Source: Hyphomicrobiales bacterium | GTDB lineage: Bacteria; Pseudomonadota; Alphaproteobacteria; Rhizobiales; Beijerinckiaceae | Length of the DNA: 45,685 bases | Direction: 5' to 3' | NCBI GenBank assembly: GCA_025351165.1 | Contig: JANXWK010000018.1 | Coordinates: 1-45,685 of the forward strand | Shown here: piece by piece, positions 21,713 to 30,838 of the stretch | How positions within the stretch are numbered: the first letter of the stretch is position 1 | Layout of the letters: every line of letters begins with the position of its first letter | Made by a program: the position numbers and the translations under genes | The notes under the pieces: model-generated | What the model was told of the DNA's origin: nothing | Database searches by the model: none | The model's input: the letters and a program-made list of their open reading frames with translations, nothing else

Positions 21713-23629
21713 TCAACTTGCCGCCGTACTGAAATCTACACGCACTGTTTTGCCCTCAACTTCGCTGGCGCGTTTTAAAATTTCCTTTGCTTCATCCACC
21801 TCACGCTGTCTGCGCCAGAGCGCTGCGTAAATGCCATCTGCCTTATCAACAAGACCTTGATGTGTGCCACGCTCAACAATTTCACCTTTGTCCAGCACGA
21901 TGATCTGATCAGCATTAATGACCGTTGATAGGCGGTGGGCAATGACAACTGTTGTGCGGCCACGGCTGACCCGATCCAGGGAATCCTGAATTTCTTTTTC
22001 TGTAAAACTATCCAGAGCACTTGTTGCTTCGTCCAGCACCAGTATTGGCGGGGCTTTTAAAATTGTTCTGGCTATGGCAACGCGCTGTTTTTCCCCACCT
22101 GACAATTTAAGGCCGCGCTCCCCAACCTGTGCATTATAGCCCTCTGGCAGCTGCTTGATGAAACCATCTATCTGGGCAAGTCTGGCTGCGTCTTCCACTT
22201 CAGATTCGGTTGCATCAAAGCGTCCATAATTGATATTGTAGCGGATTGTATCATTAAACAACACGGTATCTTGTGGCACCATACCTATTGCTGCACGCAG
22301 ACTACTCTGCTGAACTTTTACAATATCCTGCCCATCTATGCTTATTGTGCCAGATGAAATATCATAAAATCGAAATAGCAGCCGCGAGATCGTTGATTTT
22401 CCAGCCCCTGAAGGGCCAACAATTGCCACTGTCTGACCAGGAGGCACCTCAAATGAAATACCCTTGAGAATAGGACGATCTGGATTGTAATGGAATACCA
22501 CATTTTCAAAACGGATATGTGCATCCGTAATTTTTAAAGGCAGCGCATCAGGTCTATCGGCGACCTCTTCGTGTTGACTGATAACACCAATCATCACCTC
22601 AATATCAACCAGAGCCTGTTTGATTTCGCGATACACCATACCCATGAAATTAAGCGGGATATATAGCTGGATTAGCAATGCATTGACCATGATAAAATGA
22701 CCAACGGTTTTTTCTCCATTCAGAATTTCCATTGCAGCCATGACCATACAGACGCCCATGCCAATGGTAAAAATAACAGCCTGACCCGCGTTTAAAATTG
22801 CCAGCGATGTGTAAGTCTTTACCTTGGCGCGCTCATAGGTTGCCATTGAGCGATCATAGCGTGAAGCTTCACGCTGCTCTGCCCCAAAATACTTAACTGT
22901 CTCATAATTTAAAAGTGAATCGACAGCTTTGGTGCTGGCATCCGTATCGCTTTCATTCATGGTACGGCGGATATTAATACGCCAGTTTGTGGCTTGAATA
23001 GTATAGATGAGGTATATACTGATCATGACCAGAATTGTTACAACATAACGCCAGTCAAATTCAAACCCAAACACGCCAAGTACAAGGGCAAACTCAACAA
23101 TTGTGGGAATGAGGGTCATCATCGCCATGCGTGACAACTCTTCTATGCCATTACGGCCACGCTCCAATACGCGGGTCAAACCACCAGTTTTACGCTCCAG
23201 ATGAAAGCGTAAGGACAGCCTGTGCATGTGTTCAAATGTCTGCAATGCCATTTTACGCACAGCATGCATCGCTACCTGGGCAAACAGGCCTTCCCTTGCC
23301 TGCATCAGAAGCGCCATTAAAATACGTGTCAGTCCATAAATCACAGTGGCCGTAATGGGCGCCCCGATAATCCAGAGCATGTTCTCGGTTTCGCTTGGAC
23401 GGCCGCTGGATGCTTCAACCAATGCATCTGTTGCCCATTTGAATGTGTAAGGAACAGTAACTGTCACCAGCTTTGCAATAACAACCAGAACAAGCGAGAG
23501 GAGAACGCGAAGCTGTAAATCCCTGCGGTTTTTGGGCCAGATATAGGGCCAGAGCGCTAAAAGCGTCGGCAGGAGCTTGCCATCGCCTGTGCGGGCGTCT
23601 TCTGCTGGTTTCTGCATGGATGGTGACAT
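21713..23629 (-). CDS. Atm1/HMT-type ABC exporter (fused permease-ATPase)
   Basis: A 638-residue half-transporter. An N-terminal extension precedes six TM helices between about 35 and 330, including the family signature FEHMHRLSLRFHLERKTGGLTRVLERG and the DSLLNYETVKYFGAE loop. The ATPase domain has Walker A GPSGAGKS (about 406-413), signature LSGGEKQR (about 510), Walker B ILVLDEATSALD and the H-loop IAHRLST. These TM motifs place it in the Atm1/HMT1 group, which exports glutathione-linked compounds (GSSG, metal or polysulfide conjugates) and in mitochondria supports cytosolic Fe-S biogenesis. It lies 60 bases downstream of glutathione reductase on the same strand, which supports a glutathione-related cargo, though this is inference. 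No strong ribosome binding site decides the start; ATG 23617 is an alternative. Confidence 0.9.
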   Translation of the reverse strand: MSPSMQKPAEDARTGDGKLLPTLLALWPYIWPKNRRDLQLRVLLSLVLVVIAKLVTVTVPYTFKWATDALVEASSGRPSETENMLWIIGAPITATVIYGLTRILMALLMQAREGLFAQVAMHAVRKMALQTFEHMHRLSLRFHLERKTGGLTRVLERGRNGIEELSRMAMMTLIPTIVEFALVLGVFGFEFDWRYVVTILVMISIYLIYTIQATNWRINIRRTMNESDTDASTKAVDSLLNYETVKYFGAEQREASRYDRSMATYERAKVKTYTSLAILNAGQAVIFTIGMGVCMVMAAMEILNGEKTVGHFIMVNALLIQLYIPLNFMGMVYREIKQALVDIEVMIGVISQHEEVADRPDALPLKITDAHIRFENVVFHYNPDRPILKGISFEVPPGQTVAIVGPSGAGKSTISRLLFRFYDISSGTISIDGQDIVKVQQSSLRAAIGMVPQDTVLFNDTIRYNINYGRFDATESEVEDAARLAQIDGFIKQLPEGYNAQVGERGLKLSGGEKQRVAIARTILKAPPILVLDEATSALDSFTEKEIQDSLDRVSRGRTTVVIAHRLSTVINADQIIVLDKGEIVERGTHQGLVDKADGIYAALWRRQREVDEAKEILKRASEVEGKTVRVDFSTAAS

Positions 23630-23651
23630 AAGAGGATAGGCTTTCTGGTAT

Positions 23652-23688
23652 GAATTCTTAATAACTGAAAACCAGCTATTAAAAATTC
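23652..23688 (-). other. 12-bp inverted repeat between gor and the ABC exporter
   Basis: GAATTCTTAATA (23652-23663) and TATTAAAAATTC (23677-23688) pair with one mismatch around a 13-base loop, starting right after the gor stop codon. No T-run follows on the minus strand, so it looks more like an intercistronic stability or attenuation hairpin than a full terminator. Confidence 0.45.
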
Positions 23689-23689
23689 T

Positions 23690-25060
23690 TTATTTAAAAA
23701 ATTTTGCAAATGGCACACGCATCGTCACCAGCTCTTCTGCGCTGGAAGGATGTAGTGCCATTGTTGCATCAAAATCGCTTTTTTTGCCACCCATTTTGAG
23801 AATAACGCCAAGCAGCTGCGCCATTTCGCCTGCCCCATCACCCAGTATATGGGCACCAAGTACAATATCAGTTTTAGCATCCACCAACAGTTTCATGATG
23901 ACAAGCTCATCCTGTCCCGAGACAGTTGCTTTCATTGGTCGGAATGTTGTTTTATAAACATCAACCTGTTCAAACAATTCGCAGGCTTGCTGTTCGGTGA
24001 GGCCAACAGTCCCAATTTCAGGCGAGGAAAACACAGCTGTTGGTATATTGCTGTAATCAATTTTGACAGTTTTGCCGCCAAAAATATTATCTGCGACAGC
24101 ATGACCTTCGCGTATTGCCACAGGCGTAAGTGCAACACGGTTTGTGACATCACCTACGGCATAAATATTGGGGATATTGGTGCTGGAATAGTCATTGACA
24201 ATAATTGCACCGTTTTTATCCGTGTTGACGCCAGCTTCCTCAAGCCCAAGGCAATGGCTGTTTGGAGAGCGACCTATCGCAAACATAATCTGATCTGCTT
24301 GCAACGCTACGCCCTTTTTAGTATAACCAACAAGTCCATCAGCTGTTTTTTCAATATGCGAAAACACGTCATCAAATACAAATTTTATGCCACGTTTTTC
24401 ATAGGATAACAGCAGGCCTTTGCGCATACCCTCATCAAAACCGCGCAGAATGTTACCACCTCGATAAATGAGGGTTACATCAGCACCTAATCCTGCAAAA
24501 ATGCCAGCAAACTCAACCGCAATATATCCACCCCCTGCAATGACTATGCGTTTTGGAAACTCTGGCAGATCGAACGCTTCATTAGATGTAATTGCATGTT
24601 CAATGCCAGAAATATCTGGCATATTTGGTTTACCGCCTGTGGCAACCAAGATATATTTTGCTTCAATAATCTTGCCTGTGTCCAAAAGGCGTACAGCATT
24701 GGCAGAGTGCAGCACCGCTCTTGATTTAATGACCTTTACCCCTGCATTTGACTGCGTGAGGGCGTAAATTTCTTCCAATCTGGTAATTTCTTTTTCTTTT
24801 GCCGCAACCAGGGCCTGCCAGTTGAAGCCTGGCTCTGTCACATCAAAGCCAAAACCTCTGGCCGCCCCAAACTCATGGGCAAAACGACTTGCATAGACAT
24901 AGAGTTTTTTTGGTACACACCCACGAATAACGCATGTGCCACCCATACGAAATTCTTCTGCAAGCATCACTTTTGCGCCATAGCCGGCTGCAATGCGCGC
25001 AGCCCTTACGCCACCAGAGCCACCACCAATGACAAAAAGATCTACGCTATTTGTTGGCAC
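23690..25060 (-). CDS. gor: Glutathione-disulfide reductase
   Basis: The 456-residue NADPH-dependent flavoenzyme reduces GSSG to GSH in the cytoplasm. The FAD motif GGGSGGVRAARIAA is at 12-25. The redox disulfide lies in GGTCVIRGCVPKK (Cys43/Cys48). The NADPH motif GGGYIAVEFAGIFAGLGADVT is followed by an arginine-containing stretch (YRGGNILRGFD) fitting NADP preference. The active-site base is in ALHPSSAEELVTM near the C-terminus. The start is GTG at 25060, overlapping the DUF2059 stop by one base (TAGTG). Order rpiA-DUF2059-gor is common in Rhizobiales. Lipoamide dehydrogenase is ruled out by the CVIRGCVPKK motif. Confidence 0.96.
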   Translation of the reverse strand: MPTNSVDLFVIGGGSGGVRAARIAAGYGAKVMLAEEFRMGGTCVIRGCVPKKLYVYASRFAHEFGAARGFGFDVTEPGFNWQALVAAKEKEITRLEEIYALTQSNAGVKVIKSRAVLHSANAVRLLDTGKIIEAKYILVATGGKPNMPDISGIEHAITSNEAFDLPEFPKRIVIAGGGYIAVEFAGIFAGLGADVTLIYRGGNILRGFDEGMRKGLLLSYEKRGIKFVFDDVFSHIEKTADGLVGYTKKGVALQADQIMFAIGRSPNSHCLGLEEAGVNTDKNGAIIVNDYSSTNIPNIYAVGDVTNRVALTPVAIREGHAVADNIFGGKTVKIDYSNIPTAVFSSPEIGTVGLTEQQACELFEQVDVYKTTFRPMKATVSGQDELVIMKLLVDAKTDIVLGAHILGDGAGEMAQLLGVILKMGGKKSDFDATMALHPSSAEELVTMRVPFAKFFK

Positions 25061-25569
25061 TAGTTCAGCTCACGTCCACGCTTTTTAAGTTCTACGCGAA
25101 AAATATCAATAATTCTTGCGCCAAGCCGCTGGCTCCAGGCCTGCATTTCTCCAAACAGCTCTTCCAGCACCTGCGGCTGAGTAGACACATAACGCAGGCC
25201 AGAAGGTGTTTTGAAAAAGGCGGCAATTTCTTTAAGTTCGCCCTCAGACATGCGGCTTGCATATACTTTGGCGCCAAGTTCAACCATTTCTGCACGTTCG
25301 GCTTCAAGCTGGGTGCTAATTGTTTTTGACACTTCTTCTAGATCTTTAATCAATTCTGGACGTGTTCCGCTAATATTTGATTTTGCCTGTTCAATGAACT
25401 GCGGAATAAATGAATCGAACGATCGTGAAATACCAGAGCCAACCAGCACTTCACGAGCTGCCTGCAAATGAGATGCGCTGACAGAGGAAGCAGTGGAAGC
25501 CTGCTGTGCAGATGCGCCTGACATAAATACGCTTACGCAGGCAACCGTTAACATGCAGAATAAGCGCAT
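25060..25569 (-). CDS. DUF2059-domain exported protein
   Basis: 169 residues with a signal peptide (MRLFCMLTVACVSVFMSGASA, cleavage near 21/22), so periplasmic or outer-envelope. The DUF2059 region is recognisable at about 65-150: YASRMSEGELKEIAAFFKTPSGLRYVSTQP is the hallmark. The family is all-helical and uncharacterised. It is placed between rpiA and gor as in other Rhizobiales and is coupled to gor by a one-base overlap. Nothing unusual in length. Function unknown. Confidence 0.9.
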   Translation of the reverse strand: MRLFCMLTVACVSVFMSGASAQQASTASSVSASHLQAAREVLVGSGISRSFDSFIPQFIEQAKSNISGTRPELIKDLEEVSKTISTQLEAERAEMVELGAKVYASRMSEGELKEIAAFFKTPSGLRYVSTQPQVLEELFGEMQAWSQRLGARIIDIFRVELKKRGRELN

Positions 25570-25611
25570 TTAAAATTCCTTTTTAAACAAAATATAATCC
25601 TGTACGAATCG

Positions 25612-26313
25612 TTAAGCGCTTCGAACTTTAAGTGCAACCCCATTGCTGCTTGCTATGAACGCTGTTGTGCATATATTTATAAATAATCCATGCTCGATAA
25701 CGCCTGGAATATTATTGAGAGCTATGCCAAGTTTTTGAGAATCTGGAATGCTGCCCAATGCGCAATCCAAAATATAGTGTCCACCATCTGTTACAAAAAT
25801 ACGCCCATCCGTTGAATGACGCAGACGTGCAGAGCCTGGCGCTTTATTTATCTCACATATACGCATGATTTCCAGACGCGTTGCCTCCATGCCGAAGGGA
25901 TTAATTTCGACTGGTAATGGAAAGCGCCCCAAAGTTGATACACATTTTGAATCATCCGCAATTACAACCATCTGGCGGCTGGCGGCTGCCACAATCTTTT
26001 CGCGCAGCAATGCGCCACCACCACCCTTTATCAGGCTGAGACTATCATCAATTTCATCAGTACCATCAATGGTCAGATCAAGCTCCGTAAGCTCGTCCAA
26101 AGTCCTAAGAGGAATATGCAGCAACTCGGCCTGACGGGCTGTTGCAATGGAGGTGGGAACGCATTGCACTTTCAAGCCATCACGCACGCGCTCCCCCAAC
26201 AGATCAACAAAATATCTGGCTGTTGAGCCAGTGCCCAACCCAATACGCATGTCAGGCTCAACAAGTTTTAAGGCTTCGGCTGCGGCACTGCGCTTTTGTG
26301 TTTCTATGGACAT
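25612..26313 (-). CDS. rpiA: Ribose-5-phosphate isomerase A
   Basis: Interconverts ribose 5-phosphate and ribulose 5-phosphate in the non-oxidative pentose phosphate pathway. The 233-residue sequence has the phosphate-binding [15 protein letters not shown] at 20-34, the catalytic region [30 protein letters not shown] (DGTDE and [11 protein letters not shown] motifs) and the end [15 protein letters not shown]. Length is normal for RpiA and rules out the unrelated RpiB. First gene of the probable rpiA-DUF2059-gor-ABC exporter transcription unit; the gap to DUF2059 is 42 bases. Confidence 0.96.
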   Translation of the reverse strand: MSIETQKRSAAAEALKLVEPDMRIGLGTGSTARYFVDLLGERVRDGLKVQCVPTSIATARQAELLHIPLRTLDELTELDLTIDGTDEIDDSLSLIKGGGGALLREKIVAAASRQMVVIADDSKCVSTLGRFPLPVEINPFGMEATRLEIMRICEINKAPGSARLRHSTDGRIFVTDGGHYILDCALGSIPDSQKLGIALNNIPGVIEHGLFINICTTAFIASSNGVALKVRSA

Positions 26314-26383
26314 AAAATTGCCTTAGCGAAGGGGGCGACAAAAAGCAATTGCAGGCACAAAAAGCAGGCATAAAAAAATGTAT

Positions 26384-26821
26384 TTAATTTGAAAGTTTTA
26401 CTGCTTCTGGTTCAATTTTTATTCTTATACCTGCTATCATTGCCTCGGGGTTGAGTTTGTTGATGGCAGGCGTGTTGATATAGGCTTTTTGAACCATTAC
26501 TGCTTTAACACTTTTAAGTCCCTTGAGTGCCTTATCAATATCAGCAACCTGTTTTTCAGTTATTACTGCAAATTTAAGTCGACCCTGAAGTCTCATTGCC
26601 TCTGCATCCTTTAGAAGATAATGTTTATCCTGTTCAAGCTTTCCAATCTCATCAATTACAAATTTAAAAGAGTCTGATGGTGGATGCTGCTTGATATTAA
26701 AGTGCTGGGCTGTTTCATTGAAATATTTAGCATATTGAACTGCTTTGAAAAGATTGTCTTTAAGCATTGTTACTGGATCTAGTGTGCGGCTTAAATTGTC
26801 TCTGTAACTTTTAATACCCAT
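26384..26821 (-). CDS. Hypothetical protein, unrecognised
   Basis: I cannot assign a family to this 145-residue ORF. It has AAGGA nine bases before ATG 26821, which supports translation. The sequence is lysine-rich and soluble: no signal peptide or TM helix. A helical N-terminal half (LDPVTMLKDNLFKAVQYAKYF) is followed by an alternating beta/helix pattern (KFAVITEKQVADIDKALKGL; KAVMVQKAYINTP), ending IAGIRIKIEPEAVKL. It lies 70 bases upstream of rpiA on the same strand, where a phosphoglycolate phosphatase gene is often found in relatives; this ORF does not look like one. It may be lineage-specific. Confidence 0.65.
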   Translation of the reverse strand: MGIKSYRDNLSRTLDPVTMLKDNLFKAVQYAKYFNETAQHFNIKQHPPSDSFKFVIDEIGKLEQDKHYLLKDAEAMRLQGRLKFAVITEKQVADIDKALKGLKSVKAVMVQKAYINTPAINKLNPEAMIAGIRIKIEPEAVKLSN

Positions 26822-26983
26822 AATTTAAATTCCTTTTTAAAATTGAATTTGCCAAAATCTAATCTCTGTCTTAAAAAACGAAAATGCGTTCAAATTAAAG
26901 CATTGTTGAAAATATTATAAATTGCTTTTTGCACTGACACTTGAATCAGCATTATGTAACTGAAGTGCTGTGCTTCAAAAAAA

Positions 26984-27256
26984 ATGAAAATGGTATATTC
27001 ATTTATGAAAAATCTGCTCGGTCCAACACCCAGTTCGACAATAGTCAAATTCATCATTATCTCAATGTGTGTCGGGGCTTTTTTAGCCTGGAGTGGGCTA
27101 ACTCCCAGCACGCTGCTTTACAATCTTCAATATGGGTTTGAGGCTTTGTTTGGGGTGGGACTGGACGCGTTTAAAAACCTGTTTCAATATTTTTTATACG
27201 GTGCAGTAATTGTGCTGCCGATCTGGCTGCTGACGAAATTACTGTCCAAACGCTAG
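26984..27256 (+). CDS. DUF6460-like small membrane protein
   Basis: 90 residues with two hydrophobic helices, about 21-38 (VKFIIISMCVGAFLAWSGL) and 67-85 (YFLYGAVIVLPIWLLTKLL). The pattern LGPTPSSTIVKFIIIS...LTPSTLL...G.DAFKNLFQYFLYGAVIVLPIWL matches the small Rhizobiales family I know as DUF6460. It should be an inner-membrane protein; function is unknown. The second ATG at 27005 is equally possible since no ribosome binding site marks either. It sits just upstream of the 4.5S RNA gene. Confidence 0.75.
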   Translation: MKMVYSFMKNLLGPTPSSTIVKFIIISMCVGAFLAWSGLTPSTLLYNLQYGFEALFGVGLDAFKNLFQYFLYGAVIVLPIWLLTKLLSKR

Positions 27257-27318
27257 ATATTTCTACAGCATGTTTTAAGAAGCATCTTGCATTCTTCCAC
27301 GTGATGGAACATATAGAT

Positions 27319-27420
27319 TTCGGGAGGTTGGCAGTGGACGAACCACTCGCCAACCTGGTCAGATCCGGAAGGAAGCAGCCACAACGAGAACGGACGGGTT
27401 ATTGTTCCAGCCTCCCACCT
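27319..27420 (+). ncRNA. ffs: 4.5S signal recognition particle RNA
   Basis: A short bacterial-type SRP RNA. Terminal GGGAGG (27322-27327) pairs with CCTCCC (27411-27416), making a long hairpin. The apical part has the SRP core CTGGTCAGATCCGGAAGGAA followed by GCAG, with the GGAA tetraloop and the symmetric and asymmetric loops that bind Ffh. Position directly before dnaX is the conserved location in Rhizobiales. The RNA with Ffh targets membrane proteins to FtsY and the translocon. Ends are approximate. Confidence 0.93.
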
Positions 27421-27594
27421 CTAACACCATTGTTATTGCCTGTGTTATGGCCTGCAAATGCGCAGCTTTTGCGCTCTGGTGCTCACGTACATTAAACTGC
27501 GCTCCGCTATTTAAAACCTAAGCACTTTCGATACATATTACAGAGTTAAACGCACAATTACCCTTTTCTTTTATCAATACGGTTTTGGTACAAA

Positions 27595-29439
27595 ATGGCT
27601 GATGTTGATCTAACCCAGACAGCTGTTAATCCAGAAAACTTGCAGGTAAACTCGGCATACCGTGTTCTGGCACGCAAATACCGTCCTCAGACATTTGATG
27701 ATCTTATTGGCCAGGAGGCGATGGTTCGCACGCTTGGCAATGCATTTCAATCAAACCGTATTCATCAGGCGTATATTTTTACTGGTGTGCGCGGTGTGGG
27801 TAAAACGACGACAGCGCGTATTCTGGCGCGTGGATTTAACTATGAACATGAAAATGGCACAGGCGGCCCGACAATTGACCTAAAAGTTCAGGGTAAACAT
27901 TGCCAGTCCATTATTGAGGGGCGACATGTTGATGTAATTGAGATGGATGCAGCCTCTCATACGGGCATAGGGGACATTCGTGAAATTATTGAATCGGTGC
28001 GTTACAAGCCTGCCTATGCCAGAAACAAGGTCTACATAATCGACGAGGTGCACATGCTCTCGACGGCAGCCTTTAATGGGTTGCTAAAAACGCTGGAAGA
28101 GCCACCACCCCATGTAAAGTTTCTGTTTGCTACAACTGAAATTCGTAAAGTTCCCATCACAGTCCTGTCGCGCTGCCAGCGCTTTGATCTGCGGCGTGTG
28201 GATGTAGGAGTGCTGGTCAGGCACCTGCAATCAATCTGCGCCCTGGAAAAAGTGACTATTGAAACAGACGCCCTGCTGATGATTGCACGCGCAGCAGAGG
28301 GTTCTGTACGCGATGCACTTTCCCTGCTGGATCAGTCCATTGCCTATGGAACGCAAGACACAAACACGGCGATTAGTGCTGATAACCTAAGATCAATGCT
28401 CGGCCTGGCTGATCGCACCCGTGTTATCAATTTGTTTGAAACAGTCATGCGCGGCGATATGGCCGCTACGCTGGACGAGTTTAGGGCGCAATATGATGCA
28501 GGCGCTGATCCCTCTGTAATTATCAGTGATCTAGCGGATTATGTACATCTGGTTACACGGCTTAAGCTTGTGCCTGATGCTGCTAGAGACCCTGCCATGA
28601 CTGAAACTGAGCGAACACGTGGACTGGAGTTTGCCGCTCAGCTACCCATGCGGGTTTTAACACGTGCCTGGCAGATTTTACTAAAAGGCTTGGGAGAAGT
28701 ACAAGGGGCGACGCGTCCTGTTGCCGCAGCAGAAATGGTGCTTGTTCGCCTTGGTTTTGCGGCGGATTTACCAACACCGGATGAAGCCTTACGACTTTTA
28801 CGCGATGGGGGGACCATATTCGGCACAGCCTCACCCCGCCCTTTACCACCATCTGGTGGTGCGCGGATGGCAATGGGCGGCGCAGAGCGCTTTGCAACAC
28901 AAGCTGTTGCGCGACCACAGCTGGAAACCCATACAAATCCCAATCCAGTTGAGACAGCCTACACTCAACCACGCCTTTTGCTCAACCGCTTTGAAGATTT
29001 TGTGGCTTTGGCTTCTGCAAAAAGGCAGATTGATCTTAAAATAATGCTTGAGCGTCAGGTGCGCCCTGTACGGTTTGAAATGGGCGTGTTTGAATTTTCA
29101 GTAGAAAATGGAGCGTCCCATGATGTAGCCAACAAAATCAAACGTGCGCTTGATGACTGGACGGGTATTCGTTGGGTTGTGGCAATCTCGCAAGAAGAAG
29201 GCCAGACAACCCTGCATGAACAGGCAGAAACGATAAAGGCAGAAACTGCAAAGGACATAAACTCTCATTCTCTTGTGCGTGCGGTTCTAGATCGTTTTCC
29301 AGGATCTCAGATCATAGACATCAGGCGAGTAGGCTTAAAAGAAGCTCTTTTGCCTGAAAACGAGATTACACAAGATGCAGAAGAACTTTCTTATCTTGAA
29401 CCTGTACAAGAAGATGATTACACCGATGATGATCTATAA
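27595..29439 (+). CDS. dnaX: DNA polymerase III subunits gamma/tau
   Basis: The 614-residue clamp-loader ATPase of the replicative polymerase. The AAA+ core starts at YRVLARKYRPQTFDDLIGQE, with Walker A GVRGVGKTTTA near 63-73, Walker B VYIIDEVHML near 146-155, sensor 1 LFATTE and the SRC arginine finger (LSRCQRFD) near 191. The cysteines of the usual zinc module are missing: the segment after ARGFNYE has a single HC. This is how I remember Rhizobiales DnaX, so it is probably a clade trait. The C-terminal third is tau-specific. Order ffs-dnaX-ybaB-recR is conserved. Confidence 0.95.
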   Translation: MADVDLTQTAVNPENLQVNSAYRVLARKYRPQTFDDLIGQEAMVRTLGNAFQSNRIHQAYIFTGVRGVGKTTTARILARGFNYEHENGTGGPTIDLKVQGKHCQSIIEGRHVDVIEMDAASHTGIGDIREIIESVRYKPAYARNKVYIIDEVHMLSTAAFNGLLKTLEEPPPHVKFLFATTEIRKVPITVLSRCQRFDLRRVDVGVLVRHLQSICALEKVTIETDALLMIARAAEGSVRDALSLLDQSIAYGTQDTNTAISADNLRSMLGLADRTRVINLFETVMRGDMAATLDEFRAQYDAGADPSVIISDLADYVHLVTRLKLVPDAARDPAMTETERTRGLEFAAQLPMRVLTRAWQILLKGLGEVQGATRPVAAAEMVLVRLGFAADLPTPDEALRLLRDGGTIFGTASPRPLPPSGGARMAMGGAERFATQAVARPQLETHTNPNPVETAYTQPRLLLNRFEDFVALASAKRQIDLKIMLERQVRPVRFEMGVFEFSVENGASHDVANKIKRALDDWTGIRWVVAISQEEGQTTLHEQAETIKAETAKDINSHSLVRAVLDRFPGSQIIDIRRVGLKEALLPENEITQDAEELSYLEPVQEDDYTDDDL

Positions 29440-29457
29440 TTTTAAGGATATAAATCT

Positions 29458-29781
29458 ATGAAAGACATTATGGGAATGATGAAGCAGGTTCAAGGCCTGC
29501 AAAGCAAAATGACGGAAATGCAGGCAGAGCTGGAGGCGCAAAACTATACAGGAAATTCAGCTGGCGGCATGGTGAGTGTGACGCTTTCAGGCAAGGGTGT
29601 ATTAAAAAGTCTGGCAATAGACGCTAGCCTGATGAAGGCTGATGAACAGGAAATTCTGGAAGATCTTATTATTGCAGCTCATACAGATGCAAAAAATAAA
29701 GCTGACAGCTCAATTGCTGAAAAAATGCAGTCTTTGACAGGTGGCCTGCCATTACCGCCTGGCTTCAAGCTTCCGTTTTGA
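29458..29781 (+). CDS. YbaB/EbfC family nucleoid-associated protein
   Basis: 107 residues with the family layout: N-terminal coiled-coil helix [25 protein letters not shown], central beta sheet ([22 protein letters not shown]), then helices with [17 protein letters not shown] and a Gly/Pro-rich end. Homologues form tweezer-like dimers that bind DNA. AAGGAT precedes the ATG, which lies 18 bases after dnaX. The dnaX-ybaB-recR order suggests a link with DNA replication and repair, though the exact role is not settled. Confidence 0.95.
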   Translation: MKDIMGMMKQVQGLQSKMTEMQAELEAQNYTGNSAGGMVSVTLSGKGVLKSLAIDASLMKADEQEILEDLIIAAHTDAKNKADSSIAEKMQSLTGGLPLPPGFKLPF

Positions 29782-29853
29782 GCATGCGTCAAGAATTTTA
29801 ACCAGCGCGATTGCGCACCTGCGCTTTTGCGCTGGAACCTATGAAATTACAAT

Positions 29854-30459
29854 ATGAGTGCTCCTGTTGCAGGCCCAGAAATTGAACGGCTGGTGCAGCT
29901 TTTAAGCAAGTTACCTGGGCTTGGACCGCGCTCTGCACGGCGTGCTGTATTGCATCTGGTGCGAAAACGTATTGAGTTGCTGTCCCCGCTGGCCGATGCA
30001 ATGCAGATTGCAGTTGAGCGTATTGTTATCTGTGATGCCTGCGGGAACATTGATACTTGCCAGCCTTGCACTATATGCATTGATCCAAGAAGAGATAATT
30101 CTACAATCATTGTAGTTGAATCTGTGGGGGATTTATGGGCGCTGGAACGCGCTGGTGCCATGCGGGCACGATACCATGTACTTGGAGGGACGCTTTCGCC
30201 GCTTGATGGCGTTGGACCAAAAGATCTTCATATTGATGCCCTCATCACACGATGTGCTGATGAACAGGTAAAAGAGGTTATTTTAGCCGTAAATGCCACC
30301 GTGGACGGGCAGACAACTGCACATTACATTACTGATCTTTTGAGCCATTTTTCGTTAAAAGTAACACGTCTTGCGCATGGGGTGCCAGTTGGCGGAGAAT
30401 TGGATTATCTTGATGAGGGAACTTTATCAGCCGCCATGCGCCAGCGAACCGCCATGTAA
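29854..30459 (+). CDS. recR: Recombination protein RecR
   Basis: 201 residues. RecR acts with RecO (and RecF) to load RecA on SSB-covered gaps. Domains in order: N-terminal helix-hairpin-helix ([23 protein letters not shown]), zinc-binding [16 protein letters not shown] with four cysteines near 57-72, Toprim domain beginning [16 protein letters not shown], and the C-terminal [12 protein letters not shown] and [15 protein letters not shown] motifs. Full length. It is the last gene of the dnaX-ybaB-recR unit; 380 gene-free bases follow. Confidence 0.97.
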   Translation: MSAPVAGPEIERLVQLLSKLPGLGPRSARRAVLHLVRKRIELLSPLADAMQIAVERIVICDACGNIDTCQPCTICIDPRRDNSTIIVVESVGDLWALERAGAMRARYHVLGGTLSPLDGVGPKDLHIDALITRCADEQVKEVILAVNATVDGQTTAHYITDLLSHFSLKVTRLAHGVPVGGELDYLDEGTLSAAMRQRTAM

Positions 30460-30838
30460 AAAAATATGGATCACATACTTAAAAAGTCAATACTATATGA
30501 ACAATTTTAGGCAAGTCTGACAGAATTTTTGAAGCTTCAAATTAGATTTCAATAAAAAAATGGTTTTAAAGTGGTTTTAGTGTTGTTTTGACGTTTAAAA
30601 ACACTTTCCCAATACACTTAATCAAGGTACACGTAAAACGACATGATGCTAATACCAAGAGTGTCACGTATAAACCCAGTAATTTATCTACTGGTAAATC
30701 TTAAAAACACACATAAGTTGTATTTTCAGGGTTTTTAAACTTAAAATCGCCTGAATTGGCTGCTCGTTTAGAGCTAGAATTCAGGCACGTATCATGAGGG
30801 CATACTGCTTATAAAGCAGTTAGGGACGAGAGCAGAAT
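30460..30838 (+). promoter_or_regulatory. Gene-free region with structured leader of the cold-shock gene
   Basis: No ORF here. Three inverted repeats precede the cold-shock gene. (1) CCAGTA/TACTGG at 30676-30681/30689-30694. (2) GCCTGAATT/AATTCAGGC at 30749-30757/30778-30786, with an inner GCTC/GAGC stem at 30762-30765/30771-30774. (3) ACTGCTT/AAGCAGT at 30804-30810/30814-30820, a perfect 7-bp stem with a three-base loop that ends 18 bases before the ATG. Such a layout suits a long 5' untranslated region with temperature-dependent translation, as known for other csp genes. The promoter was not located. Confidence 0.5.

Noticed and set aside
23849-24409. 186-codon open frame antisense to gor
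   Set aside because: Inside a clear glutathione reductase gene; the sequence has no domain pattern.
27595-27960. DnaX without the four-cysteine zinc module
   Set aside because: At first it looked like a missing domain, but Rhizobiales DnaX proteins as I know them have the same N-terminal form, so it is not an anomaly of this genome.
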